64,000 nt of DNA from Microbacterium sp. RU1D (GCF_900156435.1 NZ_FTPQ01000001.1:1426001-1490000); one strand, 5' to 3'. Numbered from the stretch's first letter, positions 37,078 to 48,064 are shown. The notes: generated by a model from the sequence alone, not told the origin. Translations and numbers: made by a program.

Positions 37078-37743
37078 ATGGAACTCGCATCCCTGCTCGC
37101 GTCCTCCGTCCGTGATGCCCTGACCTTCTGGCTTCCCGTCTCCTGCGCGGGATGCGGGGCCCTCGACATCGACGTGTGCGACGGATGCCGCGCCGCCCTC
37201 GTCCCGCGGCCGGTGAGCCGCGTCCTCGCGCCGGATCTGACCGTGACGAGCGCCCTCGCCTTCGCCGGGCCGGTGGCCCGGGTGATCCGGGCACTGAAGG
37301 AGGAGGGGCGCACCCCGCTCGCCGGCGCTCTCGCTCCCGCCCTCCGAGCGGTCCTGCACGAGGTGCCGCCGGACGCCCTCATCACCGCGGTGCCGTCGAC
37401 CCGCGCGGCCCTGCGGCGACGCGGGTATCGACCGGTCGAACTGGTTCTTCGCCGCGCGGGCCACCGCGACCGGCGGCTCGTGGGACTGCGCCGTGCCACG
37501 CGGGATCAGCGCGGTCTCGATCGCGACGCGCGCCGTCAGAACGTCGGGGGAGCGTTCGCTGCTCGCCCTGTCGCGGGGGTTCCCGTCGTCCTGGTGGACG
37601 ACGTGGTGACGACGGGAGCCACCCTGCTCGAGGCGGCCCGGGCGCTGCGCGCGGCGGGCGCGACCGGGGTTTCCGCCGTCACGCTGGCGCACACGCCGCG
37701 TTGCGGCGATCTCGGAGGTGAACCGAAGGTGATTGACACGTGA
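37078..37743 (+). CDS. ComF-family phosphoribosyltransferase-like protein
   Basis: The 221-residue protein starts with a likely zinc knuckle, 'CAGCGALDIDVCDGC', and ends with a PRTase fold carrying the PRPP-binding motif 'VVLVDDVVTTGATL'. ComF proteins are linked to DNA uptake in competent bacteria, but most actinobacterial copies have no proven role. The gene sits between lpqB and hpf, as Rv3242c does in M. tuberculosis. The ATG lies 11 bases after 'TAGGTC', a weak TANNNT-like match. Confidence 0.9.
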   Translation: MELASLLASSVRDALTFWLPVSCAGCGALDIDVCDGCRAALVPRPVSRVLAPDLTVTSALAFAGPVARVIRALKEEGRTPLAGALAPALRAVLHEVPPDALITAVPSTRAALRRRGYRPVELVLRRAGHRDRRLVGLRRATRDQRGLDRDARRQNVGGAFAARPVAGVPVVLVDDVVTTGATLLEAARALRAAGATGVSAVTLAHTPRCGDLGGEPKVIDT

Positions 37744-37768
37744 CAGGGCGGTGCTGCGGCACTAGCGT
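37740..37768 (+). promoter_or_regulatory. Candidate hpf promoter
   Basis: GTGACA (37740-37745), 17 bases and TAGCGT (37763-37768) form a plausible promoter about 70 bases before hpf. An overlapping TTGACA lies at 37733-37738, but its spacing to this -10 is too long. Confidence 0.45.
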
Positions 37769-37791
37769 GGGGATGACTGAAGGCGACGGAC

Positions 37792-37816
37792 GTTCCGCCC
37801 TTAGACCGGGCGGAAC
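37792..37816 (+). promoter_or_regulatory. Perfect 9-bp hairpin in the hpf 5' leader
   Basis: GTTCCGCCC and GGGCGGAAC flank a 7-base loop. The hairpin lies between the candidate promoter and the strong 'AAGGAGG' ribosome-binding site (37824-37830), so it could tune hpf mRNA stability or translation. No known riboswitch class is recognised. Confidence 0.5.
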
Positions 37817-37836
37817 CCGGAACAAGGAGGTCACGG

Positions 37837-38499
37837 ATGGACACCAACATCGTCGGCGTGGGAGTCGGAATCACCGATCGTTTCCGCTCGGTGGTCGAAG
37901 AGAAGGTCAGCCGAATCGAGCACTTGGCGCCCCGCGCGAACATGCTCGAGGTCAAGGTCACGCATCGCTCCTATCGCAACGGCCGGATGGAAGACGATAC
38001 GGTCGAGCTCACGCTCGACGGCAAGGGCCCTGTCGTGCGGGCCGAGGCCACGGATGCCGACAAGTTCGCCGCTCTCGACCTCGCGGTCGACAAGATCTCG
38101 GAGCAGGTGCGTCGCGCGAAGGACAAGCGCGTCGACGCCCGCAACCACCCGCGCGGCGCGAAGTTCGAGAAGGGCACCGGGGAGCTCGCGGGGATCGACG
38201 TCGAACCCGCCTCCGTCGACGTGCTCCGCGCCGTCGCCACCGGATCGGTCCCCGTGCAGGCGGACGCCGCCGAGGAGGAGGACTACTGCCCCGTCGTCAT
38301 CCGGCAGAAGGAATTCGAGGCCGAGTGGATGACGGTCGAAGACGCGGTCGACCGCATGGAACTGGTCGGTCATGACTTCTTCCTCTTCATCGACGCCCGC
38401 ACCGACCACCCGAGCGTCGTCTACCGCCGCAAGGGCTGGGACTACGGCGTGATCGAGCTGACGACGCAGGCGTCGCCGATGGTCTCAGCGGCATCCTGA
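37837..38499 (+). CDS. hpf: Ribosome hibernation promoting factor, long form
   Basis: The 220-residue protein has the N-terminal S30AE/HPF domain ('IVGVGVGITDRFRSVVEEK', 'VELTLDGKGPVVRAEATDAD'), a variable linker and a C-terminal dimerisation domain ('VIRQKEFEAEWMTVEDAVDR', 'DFFLFIDARTD'). Long HPF dimerises ribosomes into inactive 100S particles or keeps idle 70S stable in stationary phase. The gene lies just before secA, as in mycobacteria (Rv3241c). It has a strong Shine-Dalgarno sequence and a hairpin in its leader, and it ends in an excellent terminator. Confidence 0.95.
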   Translation: MDTNIVGVGVGITDRFRSVVEEKVSRIEHLAPRANMLEVKVTHRSYRNGRMEDDTVELTLDGKGPVVRAEATDADKFAALDLAVDKISEQVRRAKDKRVDARNHPRGAKFEKGTGELAGIDVEPASVDVLRAVATGSVPVQADAAEEEDYCPVVIRQKEFEAEWMTVEDAVDRMELVGHDFFLFIDARTDHPSVVYRRKGWDYGVIELTTQASPMVSAAS

Positions 38500-38510
38500 C
38501 GCACACAGGA

Positions 38511-38544
38511 ACGACGCCCCCGGCCGGAAGGCCGGGGGCGTCGT
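38511..38544. terminator. Bidirectional terminator between hpf and the coiled-coil gene
   Basis: A perfect 15-base stem (ACGACGCCCCCGGCC with its complement) closes on a GGAA tetraloop. It lies between convergent genes and can serve both strands. Confidence 0.85.
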
Positions 38545-38560
38545 CGTGACAGGAGACGGC

Positions 38561-39874
38561 TCAGCCGTCGAAGATGTCGCCGAGCAGCGAGCCGATGACC
38601 AGACCGCCGAGCATGCCGCCGACCATGTTTCCACCGCCCATGCCGCCGCCCCGGCCGTATCCACCGCCCTGACCGTACCCGTTGCCGCCCCAGTCGTTCG
38701 GGCGGGACTGCTCGATGTCGCGCTGGGCGATCTGCAGGGCCTCGGATGCCAGCGACCCGGCGCGACGCGCGGTGGCGAGCACCGTCTCGCGCTGGTCCTC
38801 GGCGACGGGGCCGAGGGGGAGACCGGCGCGCAGGCGCTCGGCCTCGACGAAGCGGGTTCGGGCGTCGGCCCCGATCCAGCCGCGGTGACCGGTGATCAGG
38901 CCGCGCGCGACGGCCAGCTGCCGGTCGGCGTCGTCGATCGCGTGCTCGACCTGCAGCTGCGACGGCACCGGGCGGGCGGCGCGCTCGCGGGCGAGGTCGA
39001 GATCGGCGTTGGCCTGACGCAGCGACGACAGGGCGGCGAAGGGATCGCTGCGCGTTCCCGACGCGGGCAAGGCGGACAGCGCCTGCTGGAGAGTCGCCAT
39101 GGCGGCCGTGACGGCGGGGGTCTGCGCCCCCCGTCGCGCCTCGACGAGGTCGTTGCGCGAGTCGTCGACGACGGCGGCGAGGGTGGATTCGGCGCGCAGC
39201 GCCTCGATCTCGAACGTGTCGACGGCGTCCAGCAGCGACTCGGCCCGACGGACCGCCTCGGTCGCCGCCTCGAGGGCGACGGAGGCCTGCTCTCGCTGAC
39301 CGGCTTCACGGCGACGCTCCGAGACGCCCGCGGTGTGCACCGCGAAGTCGAGGAGCTGCTCGATCTCGTCGGGGTTGCCGCCGATCTGGGCCAGGGCGGA
39401 GTCGCTGTACCGACGGGAGAGGCGATCGACGACCTCTCGGGCGCCGGGGATGCGAGCGGCGAGGCGCTCGCGGTCGGCGCGCACGCGCGCGAGGGTCTCC
39501 GGCGCGCGACGCACCGCGTCGATCTTCGGCTGCAGCACCTGCGTGCGCTCTTCGAGGAGGTCTTCCGCCCACTCCGAGAGCTGGATGATGCGCGCGTTGC
39601 GCGTACGCAGCTCCTCCTTGGTGTCGGGGATCTCGTCGTGGTTCAGCTGGTGCAGCCGGAAGGCCTCGGCGAGATGCGTGCGGACGGAGTCGAGGGCGGC
39701 CGCGAGATCCTCGGTCGCTTTGTCGCCGAGCTCGGCGCGGGCGAAGTCGAGCTCGTCGGAGGTGAGTCGCACCCGCTCGTCGGCGGCGACGATCGCGAGC
39801 TCCGCTCGACGTGCCAGATCGGCGTCCGCCGCGTCCTGCTCTTCGCGCTTCCTCTTGCCCCAGAAACCGGCCAT
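38561..39874 (-). CDS. Coiled-coil protein with Gly-rich tail, TPM-protein-like without the TPM domain
   Basis: The 437-residue protein starts 'MAGFWGKRKREEQ' and is then almost wholly helical and charged ('LTSDELDFARAELGDKATED', 'LHQLNHDEIPDT') up to about residue 395, with repeated Ala/Glu/Arg heptads suggesting long coiled coils. It ends in a Gly/Asn-rich segment and a short hydrophobic 'GGMLGGLVIGSLLGDIFDG'. It resembles the C-terminal half of actinobacterial TPM-domain membrane proteins, but the N-terminal TPM domain and signal peptide are missing, so it is probably cytoplasmic. I know no function. It is convergent with hpf and divergent from secA. Confidence 0.75.
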   Translation of the reverse strand: MAGFWGKRKREEQDAADADLARRAELAIVAADERVRLTSDELDFARAELGDKATEDLAAALDSVRTHLAEAFRLHQLNHDEIPDTKEELRTRNARIIQLSEWAEDLLEERTQVLQPKIDAVRRAPETLARVRADRERLAARIPGAREVVDRLSRRYSDSALAQIGGNPDEIEQLLDFAVHTAGVSERRREAGQREQASVALEAATEAVRRAESLLDAVDTFEIEALRAESTLAAVVDDSRNDLVEARRGAQTPAVTAAMATLQQALSALPASGTRSDPFAALSSLRQANADLDLARERAARPVPSQLQVEHAIDDADRQLAVARGLITGHRGWIGADARTRFVEAERLRAGLPLGPVAEDQRETVLATARRAGSLASEALQIAQRDIEQSRPNDWGGNGYGQGGGYGRGGGMGGGNMVGGMLGGLVIGSLLGDIFDG

Positions 39875-39984
39875 GGCTCGATCCTAGGCGGCGGTTTCCC
39901 GGGCGTCGCCGTGTGTTCGCTACGGGCGCGCACAGAGACTTTCGGATTGCGGCATGCTCGCAGGTCACGAACGGGTAACACGGA

Positions 39985-39990
39985 TAGCAT
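39985..39990 (+). promoter_or_regulatory. Candidate -10 (TAGCAT) of the secA promoter
   Basis: TAGCAT fits TANNNT and would start a transcript about 60 bases before the secA GTG. Nine bases after it lies an ATG (40000) opening a small out-of-frame ORF that overlaps the secA start. Confidence 0.4.
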
Positions 39991-40058
39991 GAGGAACGTA
40001 TGCCTGTTCGCAGGCCGGCGTCCGCGCGGGCGCCGCACCCGACAGATGGAGATTCTTC

Positions 40059-42860
<2,802 letters not shown>

Positions 42861-42872
42861 CCCCGCACCGCC

Positions 42873-42906
42873 CGGATGCCGTGTCCCCGCCGGGGCACGG
42901 CATCCG
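42873..42906 (+). terminator. Terminator after secA
   Basis: CGGATGCCGTG and CACGGCATCCG form an 11-base stem, continued by CCCC/GGGG after a one-base bulge. It lies 13 bases after the secA stop. Confidence 0.7.
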
Positions 42907-42983
42907 CCGTTCCGGGGCGAACTGTCCGCAGAGCGGGGCGCGGGCGGTCCACCCGGTGTCGATTGGCCGGATCGGCCCGGGGA

Positions 42984-42989
42984 TATCCT
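42984..42989 (+). promoter_or_regulatory. -10 hexamer TATCCT of the aminotransferase gene
   Basis: TATCCT ends 6 bases before the ATG, with no ribosome-binding site, matching the leaderless pattern seen elsewhere in the window. Confidence 0.5.
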
Positions 42990-42995
42990 GAACCG

Positions 42996-44222
42996 ATGAG
43001 CCCGCTTCGCCCTCTCGACCAGTCGTCCAAGCTGAAAGACGTCCTCTACGAGATCCGCGGGGAGGCCCTCGTCGAGGCCGACCGACTCGAGGCCGAGGGG
43101 CACTCGATCCTCAAGCTCAACACCGGCAACCCCGCGATCTTCGGCTTCGAGGCGCCGCACCAGATCGTGCGCGACATGATCGCGTCCGTGCCGAATGCGC
43201 ACGGGTACAGCGACAGCCGCGGCATCCTGTCGGCGCGGCGCGCGGTCGTGTCGCGCTACGAGCAGGAGCCCGGGTTCCCGCACCTCGACCCAGACCATGT
43301 GTTCCTCGGCAACGGGGTCTCCGAGCTCATCACGATGACGATGCAGGCGCTGCTCGACGAGGGCGACGAGGTGCTCATCCCCGCGCCCGACTACCCGCTG
43401 TGGACGGCGATGACGAGCCTCGGCGGCGGCACGCCCGTGCATTACCTGTGCGACGAGCAGCGCGAGTGGCAGCCCGACCTGGAGGACATCCGGTCGAAGA
43501 TCACGCCGCGGACCAAGGCGATCGTCGTCATCAACCCGAACAACCCGACCGGCGCGGTGTACTCGCGCGAGATCCTCGAGGGTATCGCCGACATCGCCCG
43601 CGAGAACTCGCTGCTCGTCCTGGCCGACGAGATCTACGACCGCATCCTCTTCGACGACGCCGTTCACATCCCGATGGCCACGGTCGCACCGGACCTTCTC
43701 GTGCTCACCTTCAACGGTCTGTCGAAGACGTATCGTGTCGCCGGCTACCGCTCGGGTTGGCTCGCGATCACGGGCCCCAAGGAGCACGCGCAGGGTTTCC
43801 TGCAGGGCATCAACCTGTTGGCATCCACGCGTCTGTGCCCCAACGTGCCCGCGCAGTTCGCGGTGCAGGCGGCGCTGTCGGGGGTGCAGTCCATCGACGC
43901 GCTCATCGCCCCGACCGGTCGTCTGCACGAGCAGCGGGATGCCGCCTGGCAGGGCCTCGAGGCGATCCCCGGGGTGTCGTGCGTGCTGCCGCGCGGTGCG
44001 CTCTACGCGTTCCCGCGTTTCGACCCCGAGGTGTACGAGATCCCCGACGACGCCCAGTTCGTGCGCGACTTCCTGCTCGCCGAGCACGTGCTGCTCGTGC
44101 AGGGGTCGGGCTTCAACTGGCCGGCCACCGACCACGTGCGCATCGTGACGCTGCCCGAGGCTCGCGTGATCAGCGACGCGATCGAACGGCTCGGCAACTT
44201 CCTCGCGTCTTGGCGGCCGTGA
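42996..44222 (+). CDS. PLP-dependent aminotransferase, AlaA/AspC class
   Basis: The 408-residue class I/II aminotransferase has 'GNPAIFGFEAP' near residues 45-55, 'GVSELITMTMQALLDEGDEV', the substrate/PLP motif 'NPNNPTGAVYS', 'LADEIYDRILFD' and the Schiff-base Lys in 'NGLSKTYRVAGYRSGW'. These match AlaA-type glutamate-pyruvate aminotransferases (the Rv0337c family), so alanine synthesis from pyruvate is the best guess; related aspartate or aromatic transaminases cannot be excluded. It is a single-gene unit between the secA terminator and a convergent Rv3235-like gene. The 141 bases after it show no clear terminator. Confidence 0.9.
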   Translation: MSPLRPLDQSSKLKDVLYEIRGEALVEADRLEAEGHSILKLNTGNPAIFGFEAPHQIVRDMIASVPNAHGYSDSRGILSARRAVVSRYEQEPGFPHLDPDHVFLGNGVSELITMTMQALLDEGDEVLIPAPDYPLWTAMTSLGGGTPVHYLCDEQREWQPDLEDIRSKITPRTKAIVVINPNNPTGAVYSREILEGIADIARENSLLVLADEIYDRILFDDAVHIPMATVAPDLLVLTFNGLSKTYRVAGYRSGWLAITGPKEHAQGFLQGINLLASTRLCPNVPAQFAVQAALSGVQSIDALIAPTGRLHEQRDAAWQGLEAIPGVSCVLPRGALYAFPRFDPEVYEIPDDAQFVRDFLLAEHVLLVQGSGFNWPATDHVRIVTLPEARVISDAIERLGNFLASWRP

Positions 44223-44363
44223 CGCAGTCGAGGAGCGTCAGCACCGCGCGGCAACACGGGGGCTGACCGCTTCTCGCGGGACGGAGCGCCATGACCGTCG
44301 CGCTCGCGGCGCCCGCGGAGGGTTGTCGACGATCGTGACGGATGCCACGCGGGCCGACGCGGA

Positions 44364-44792
44364 TCAGAGCAGAGCCAGGGCCGTCACGCGCCAGCGTCCG
44401 TCCATCCCCTCCAGCCGGACGGCGATGGCGCGCGTCCTCACCCGCGCGGACGCGGTGACGGTGGCCTCGACGACGCCGTCGGCGGGCGAGGAGATGTGCA
44501 CGCTGCGGATCTCGTGCACGTCGCGGCGGGCGGGCACGCGCCGGGCGCTGCGGGCGCGGGCCGCGAGATTGGCGCGGGTCACGAGCGAGCGGTAGACCTC
44601 CTCCGACAGCCAGCGTGCGAGTTGCTCGACCTCGCGCACCCCGGCGAGGACTTCGAGGATGCCGCGCACGATGTTGCGCACGAAGACCTCGGGCGACGGC
44701 AGCTGGGCGGTCGAGGTCTTCTGCCGGGCGAAGTACTCCTCGCCACGGGGTCTCGATGGGCGGATCGGCTCGGGATCGGGTGCGAATGACAT
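44364..44792 (-). CDS. Rv3235-family small protein
   Basis: The 142-residue protein has a Pro-rich N-terminus ('FAPDPEPIRPSRPRGEEYFA'), a helical core ('NIVRGILEVLAGVREVEQLA', 'WLSEEVYRSLVTRANLA') and a C-terminal beta region ending 'GRWRVTALALL'. This matches the actinobacterial Rv3235 family, found near secA and of unknown function; the beta-rich end with 'VTASARVRTRAIAVRLE' recalls accessory cystatin-like folds. ATG 44792 follows 'GAGGGG'; in-frame Met codons upstream are less well placed. Confidence 0.75.
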   Translation of the reverse strand: MSFAPDPEPIRPSRPRGEEYFARQKTSTAQLPSPEVFVRNIVRGILEVLAGVREVEQLARWLSEEVYRSLVTRANLAARARSARRVPARRDVHEIRSVHISSPADGVVEATVTASARVRTRAIAVRLEGMDGRWRVTALALL

Positions 44793-44858
44793 GGTCCCCT
44801 CATTCGTGCGCATTCGGCGTGTACGGATCAACGTGCGGCCGACAGTAGGGGAGTGCGG

Positions 44859-44880
44859 GCATACGCCGCGGCGCTTATGC
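44859..44880. promoter_or_regulatory. 22-bp near-perfect palindrome between two leftward genes
   Basis: GCATA and TATGC flank the self-complementary core CGCCGCGGCG with two extra bases. It lies downstream of the helix-turn-helix gene and about 70 bases upstream of the Rv3235-like gene, so it may be an operator or a short terminator. Confidence 0.35.
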
Positions 44881-44929
44881 GTCGGCTGTGGATGACCGAT
44901 GCGGCGGGTGAGGTGGGGAGGAGGAATCC

Positions 44930-45211
44930 TCAGTCGCCGTGACGAACCTCGCCCCGGCCCCACAGCTCAGGGAAGCTCGCAGCCTGCGACTGCCGCCAGA
45001 GAGCCGCGCGGCGGGCCTCTTCCGTCCGGGCCTCGACGTACGCGTCGACGCTGTCGCGGTCGATTCGCCATCGAGCGGGTGAGCCGATGGCGGCCCCGCG
45101 CAGGTGTCCCTCGTGCACGAGGGCGACGACGTCATCGGGCGAGAGCGCCAGAGCGGAGGCGACATGCTCGAGCTCGACGAATCTCTCTACGGGTGAGGGA
45201 TCAACCGGCAT
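44930..45211 (-). CDS. Excisionase-type helix-turn-helix DNA-binding protein
   Basis: The 93-residue protein has an N-terminal helix-turn-helix, 'FVELEHVASALALSPDDVVA', followed by the wing-like 'GHLRGAAIGSPARWRIDRDS' and 'VDAYVEARTEEARR', typical of excisionase/MerR-like 'helix-turn-helix domain 17' proteins. No phage genes surround it, and in actinobacteria such a gene is common near secA, so it is probably a resident regulator rather than a true excisionase. On its strand CATAAT lies 6 bases before the ATG, suggesting a leaderless transcript. Confidence 0.8.
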   Translation of the reverse strand: MPVDPSPVERFVELEHVASALALSPDDVVALVHEGHLRGAAIGSPARWRIDRDSVDAYVEARTEEARRAALWRQSQAASFPELWGRGEVRHGD

Positions 45212-45426
45212 CCCCTCATTATGTCCCCCTTTCCGCGGGCGTTAGGAGTTCACCCGCACTCAGGCGGCAGGACGGTCGACCGTCGGGTCGATGACGACTC
45301 CAGGGGGGCCGTCGGCGAGCGGGTTTCGCCAGCCTTCCGCAGCCGAGCCGTGAGACATTCGCACACCGGATCACCCAGCGCGGTCGCGCCCGGGTGGGGA
45401 GACGCGCGACGGCGCGGGGCGGCCCC

Positions 45427-45432
45427 TAGGGT
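45427..45432 (+). promoter_or_regulatory. -10 hexamer TAGGGT of the sensor kinase gene
   Basis: TAGGGT ends 6 bases before the GTG start. The intervening GGAGGG is too close to the start to work well as a Shine-Dalgarno sequence, so leaderless initiation is likely. Confidence 0.5.
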
Positions 45433-45438
45433 GGAGGG

Positions 45439-46935
45439 GTGTCGACACTCAGCGAACTCGTCTACGCCCAGGGCCGCTCCAGCGAGGCCGACGTCGAGTG
45501 GCTGCACCGCCTCGCCGGCGACGGGCAGCTGCTCGCCGACCTCGCCTTCGCCGACATCGTCATCTGGGTGCCGACCCCCGACGATTCGTTCGTCGCCGTC
45601 GCGCACACCCGGCCCGGCGGAGCGGCGACGCTGTTCTACCGCGACATCGTGGGGGACCGCGTCCGTCCGCAGTGGCGCACCCAGGTGCGCGAGGCGTTCC
45701 AGAGCGGACGCATCGTCGACTCGGCATCCCCCGACTGGTTCGAAGAGACCCCCACGCGCGTGCGCGCGGTGCCGATCGTGCGCGAGCTCTCTCGCGAGGG
45801 AGACGCCGTCACGACCGTCGGCGTGCTGACCCGGCACACGAACCTCGGCGAGACGCGCACGCCCTCGCGGCAGCAGATCACCTTCAACGATTGCGCCGAC
45901 GACCTCTTCGGCATGATCTCGTCGGCGGAGTTCCCCGATCTGTCGGCACCCACGGCCCCTCGCCGCGGAGCCCCGCGTGCGTCGGACGGACTGATCCGTC
46001 TCGACGTCGACGGGATCACGACCTTCGCGAGCCCCAACGCGCTTTCAGCGTTCAACCGAATGGGCTTCGACGACGAGCTCGAGGGGGAGTCGCTCGCCGA
46101 GGTGACGGCGCGCATCCTGCCGGCCAAGCGGCAGGACGTCGACGAGTCCCTCCCCGTCGTGGTGAGCGGCCGCGCGCCGTGGCGCGCCGACATGGAGGCC
46201 CGGGGCGTTCAGGTGTCGCTACGCACCATTCCGCTGCGCGACCGCGGCACGCGGATCGGCGCGATCGTGCTCAGCCGCGACGTGACCGAGATCCGCCATC
46301 AGGAGCAGGAGCTCATCACCAAGGACGCGACGATCCGCGAGATCCACCACCGCGTCAAGAACAACCTGCAGACGGTGGCGTCGCTCCTGCGCATCCAGGC
46401 CCGGCGCACCCACTCCGACGAGGCGCGCGACGCGCTCACGCAAGCGATGCGACGAGTGTCGGCGATCGCCGTGGTGCACGACACACTGTCGGAGGGCCTC
46501 GCTCAGAACGTCGACTTCGACGACGTCTTCGCCCGCGTGCTGAAGCTGGTGGCCGAGGTGGCCGCCGCCCCCAACACCCGCGCGCGCACGCGCAGCACGG
46601 GGAAGTTCGGCACGCTGCCGAGCCAGTTCGCCACCCCCCTCGCTCTCGCTCTCACCGAGCTCGTGACCAACGCGGTCGAGCACGGTCTCGCCGGTCAGGA
46701 AGGCGACGTCGAGATCGCCGCCGAGCGCACCGGCGAAATGCTCGAGGTCAGCGTTCGCGACACGGGCGTGGGACTGCCCGAAGGCCAGGTGGGTCGCGGT
46801 CTCGGCACGCAGATCGTGCGCACGCTCATCCAGGGCGAGCTCGGCGGGACCATCGACTGGCACACCCTCATGGGTAGCGGTACCGAGGTGACCATCGAGA
46901 TCCCTTTGCGCTACATCGGCGGCTCTGCCGGCTGA
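45439..46935 (+). CDS. pdtaS: PdtaS-type sensor histidine kinase
   Basis: The 498-residue soluble kinase has a GAF-like N-terminal domain (about 1-165), a PAS domain (about 185-285, 'GLIRLDVDGITTFASPNALS'), a HisKA_2 phospho-acceptor at His303/His304 in 'EIHHRVKNNLQTVASLLRIQ' and a HATPase domain ('LALTELVTNAVEHGL', 'DTGVGLPEGQ'). No membrane segments are seen. This is the layout of mycobacterial PdtaS (Rv3220c), whose partner PdtaR is an RNA-binding ANTAR response regulator; PdtaR is not in this window. The neighbour whiB1 is conserved next to it (Rv3219). The GTG start follows a leaderless-type -10. Confidence 0.92.
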   Translation: MSTLSELVYAQGRSSEADVEWLHRLAGDGQLLADLAFADIVIWVPTPDDSFVAVAHTRPGGAATLFYRDIVGDRVRPQWRTQVREAFQSGRIVDSASPDWFEETPTRVRAVPIVRELSREGDAVTTVGVLTRHTNLGETRTPSRQQITFNDCADDLFGMISSAEFPDLSAPTAPRRGAPRASDGLIRLDVDGITTFASPNALSAFNRMGFDDELEGESLAEVTARILPAKRQDVDESLPVVVSGRAPWRADMEARGVQVSLRTIPLRDRGTRIGAIVLSRDVTEIRHQEQELITKDATIREIHHRVKNNLQTVASLLRIQARRTHSDEARDALTQAMRRVSAIAVVHDTLSEGLAQNVDFDDVFARVLKLVAEVAAAPNTRARTRSTGKFGTLPSQFATPLALALTELVTNAVEHGLAGQEGDVEIAAERTGEMLEVSVRDTGVGLPEGQVGRGLGTQIVRTLIQGELGGTIDWHTLMGSGTEVTIEIPLRYIGGSAG

Positions 46936-46946
46936 GACGCCCGCGG

Positions 46947-46972
46947 CGCGGCATCCTCTTCCGGATGCCGCG
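46947..46972 (+). terminator. Terminator after the sensor kinase gene
   Basis: CGCGGCATCC and GGATGCCGCG form a perfect 10-base stem with a 6-base loop, 12 bases after the stop codon. Confidence 0.6.
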
Positions 46973-47112
46973 GGCTCGGGGCGGGCGGTACGGAGTCTCG
47001 AGCGGGGCAGGCTCGCAGCAGTGCCGCAACGGCGCGATCCGGCCGGATCCGGGTACCGATCGGCGAGCCACGCCCGGCGCGGCGGGAGCGTCCGATCAGG
47101 CTCCCCGCAACG

Positions 47113-47148
47113 CGAAGACGCCCGCCCCCGAAGGGGCGGGCGTCTTCG
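47113..47148. terminator. Strong terminator at the 3' end of whiB1
   Basis: A perfect 16-base stem (CGAAGACGCCCGCCCC with its complement) closes on a CGAA loop, 11 bases beyond the whiB1 stop on the minus strand. It can also stop read-through from the kinase side. Confidence 0.85.
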
Positions 47149-47159
47149 ATGAGGCGGCG

Positions 47160-47408
47160 TCAGGAGGCGCGGCGCGCACGGGCGGCGCGGCGCTTGAGCG
47201 CGCGACGCTCGTCTTCGCTCAGACCGCCCCACACGCCCGAGTCCTGGCCGGACTCGAGGGCGTACTGCAGGCAGACCTCCGTGACGGTGCAGCGCGCGCA
47301 GACCGACTTCGCCTTTTCGATCTGGTCGACCGCGGGGCCGGTGTTGCCGACGGGGAAGAACAGCTCGGGGTCGACGGTCAGGCAGGCTGCTTTGTCGCGC
47401 CAATCCAT
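47160..47408 (-). CDS. whiB1: WhiB-family regulator, WhiB1 type
   Basis: The 82-residue protein has cysteines at residues 9, 37, 40 and 46, the 'GVWGG' turn at 58-62 and a basic tail 'LKRRAARARRAS'. Cys spacing and length fit mycobacterial WhiB1, an essential [4Fe-4S] regulator that binds the principal sigma factor and reacts with nitric oxide. The ATG before 'DWRDKAACL' is preceded by 'AAGGAG' at good spacing; an in-frame Met 36 codons upstream lacks support. It is divergent from a small membrane-protein gene across a 212-base gap with no other recognisable feature. Confidence 0.95.
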   Translation of the reverse strand: MDWRDKAACLTVDPELFFPVGNTGPAVDQIEKAKSVCARCTVTEVCLQYALESGQDSGVWGGLSEDERRALKRRAARARRAS

Positions 47409-47585
47409 AGGGGTGCTCCTTGTAACAGAAATTTCGACGATTCGGCACCGGGATTCGGGTCCGGTACCCTGGTGGGAACGCGAGCGATTGCTCGCCCCAC
47501 TTCGCTGTGGGAGCACACGGCTTGTTCCATGCTCCCATAGCGATTCCGCCTGATCAAGAGGTAACCGGCAGGTTTCCGGATCGTA

Positions 47586-47605
47586 ACGGGCGCGGTCGCG
47601 CCCGT
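47586..47605 (+). promoter_or_regulatory. Hairpin just before the ribosome-binding site of the small membrane-protein gene
   Basis: ACGGGCGC-GGTC-GCGCCCGT forms an 8-base stem that ends next to the 'AGGGGAGG' ribosome-binding site, so it may influence translation. Confidence 0.4.
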
Positions 47606-47620
47606 AGGGGAGGCTCTCGG

Positions 47621-48001
47621 ATGCCCATTCGCCTTGCGGCCGCCGTCCTTCTCGGCCTCGAGGCCGTCGGCATCCTGGCCCTCGCCGGATGGCAGACCGT
47701 CGCCCTCATCGGCGGCGACACCGACTCGGTGGTCAGCTCGATCGCCCTGATCGTCCTGACGGTGATCGGCGCCGCGATCGTCGCCGCCTTCGCGGTGGCC
47801 ACTGCGCGCGACGTGTCGGCCGGCCGGTCGGGCGGTATCGTCACGCAGCTGCTCGTGCTGTCTGTTGCGATCGGTGCGATCACGGGGGAGTGGGCCTCTC
47901 CGGGGATCGCCCTGCTCATCGCGCTACCGGCCGTGATCGGTCTCGTGCTGCTCGTGCTCGCCGTGCGCGCTGCGGCGCCGCGACGCCGCGACGAAGACTG
48001 A
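47621..48001 (+). CDS. Small four-helix membrane protein
   Basis: The 126-residue protein has four predicted membrane segments: 'LAAAVLLGLEAVGILALAGW' at the start, a second at about 40-63, a third near 75-92 and a fourth near 97-118. It ends with the charged tail 'APRRRDED'. It has a strong ribosome-binding site ('AGGGGAGG') with a hairpin just upstream. I recognise no family. It is convergent with bcp and divergent from whiB1. Confidence 0.75.
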   Translation: MPIRLAAAVLLGLEAVGILALAGWQTVALIGGDTDSVVSSIALIVLTVIGAAIVAAFAVATARDVSAGRSGGIVTQLLVLSVAIGAITGEWASPGIALLIALPAVIGLVLLVLAVRAAAPRRRDED

Positions 48002-48018
48002 TGCCCGACACGGGAAGA

Positions 48019-48047
48019 CCCCGCCGACCGCGGGCAGCGGGGCGGGG
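48019..48047. terminator. Weak terminator between the membrane-protein gene and bcp
   Basis: CCCCGCC and GGCGGGG form a 7-base stem with a 15-base loop between the two convergent genes. Confidence 0.35.
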
Positions 48048-48064
48048 CCGTCGAGTCGCGCGGA

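Noticed and set aside
37744..37836. raiA-motif structured RNA upstream of hpf
   Set aside because: The leader is far too short and shows only one simple hairpin, unlike the long raiA motif.
44930..45211. Evidence of a prophage or integrative element from the excisionase-like protein
   Set aside because: No integrase, att repeats or phage genes are nearby, and the flanking gene order is conserved.
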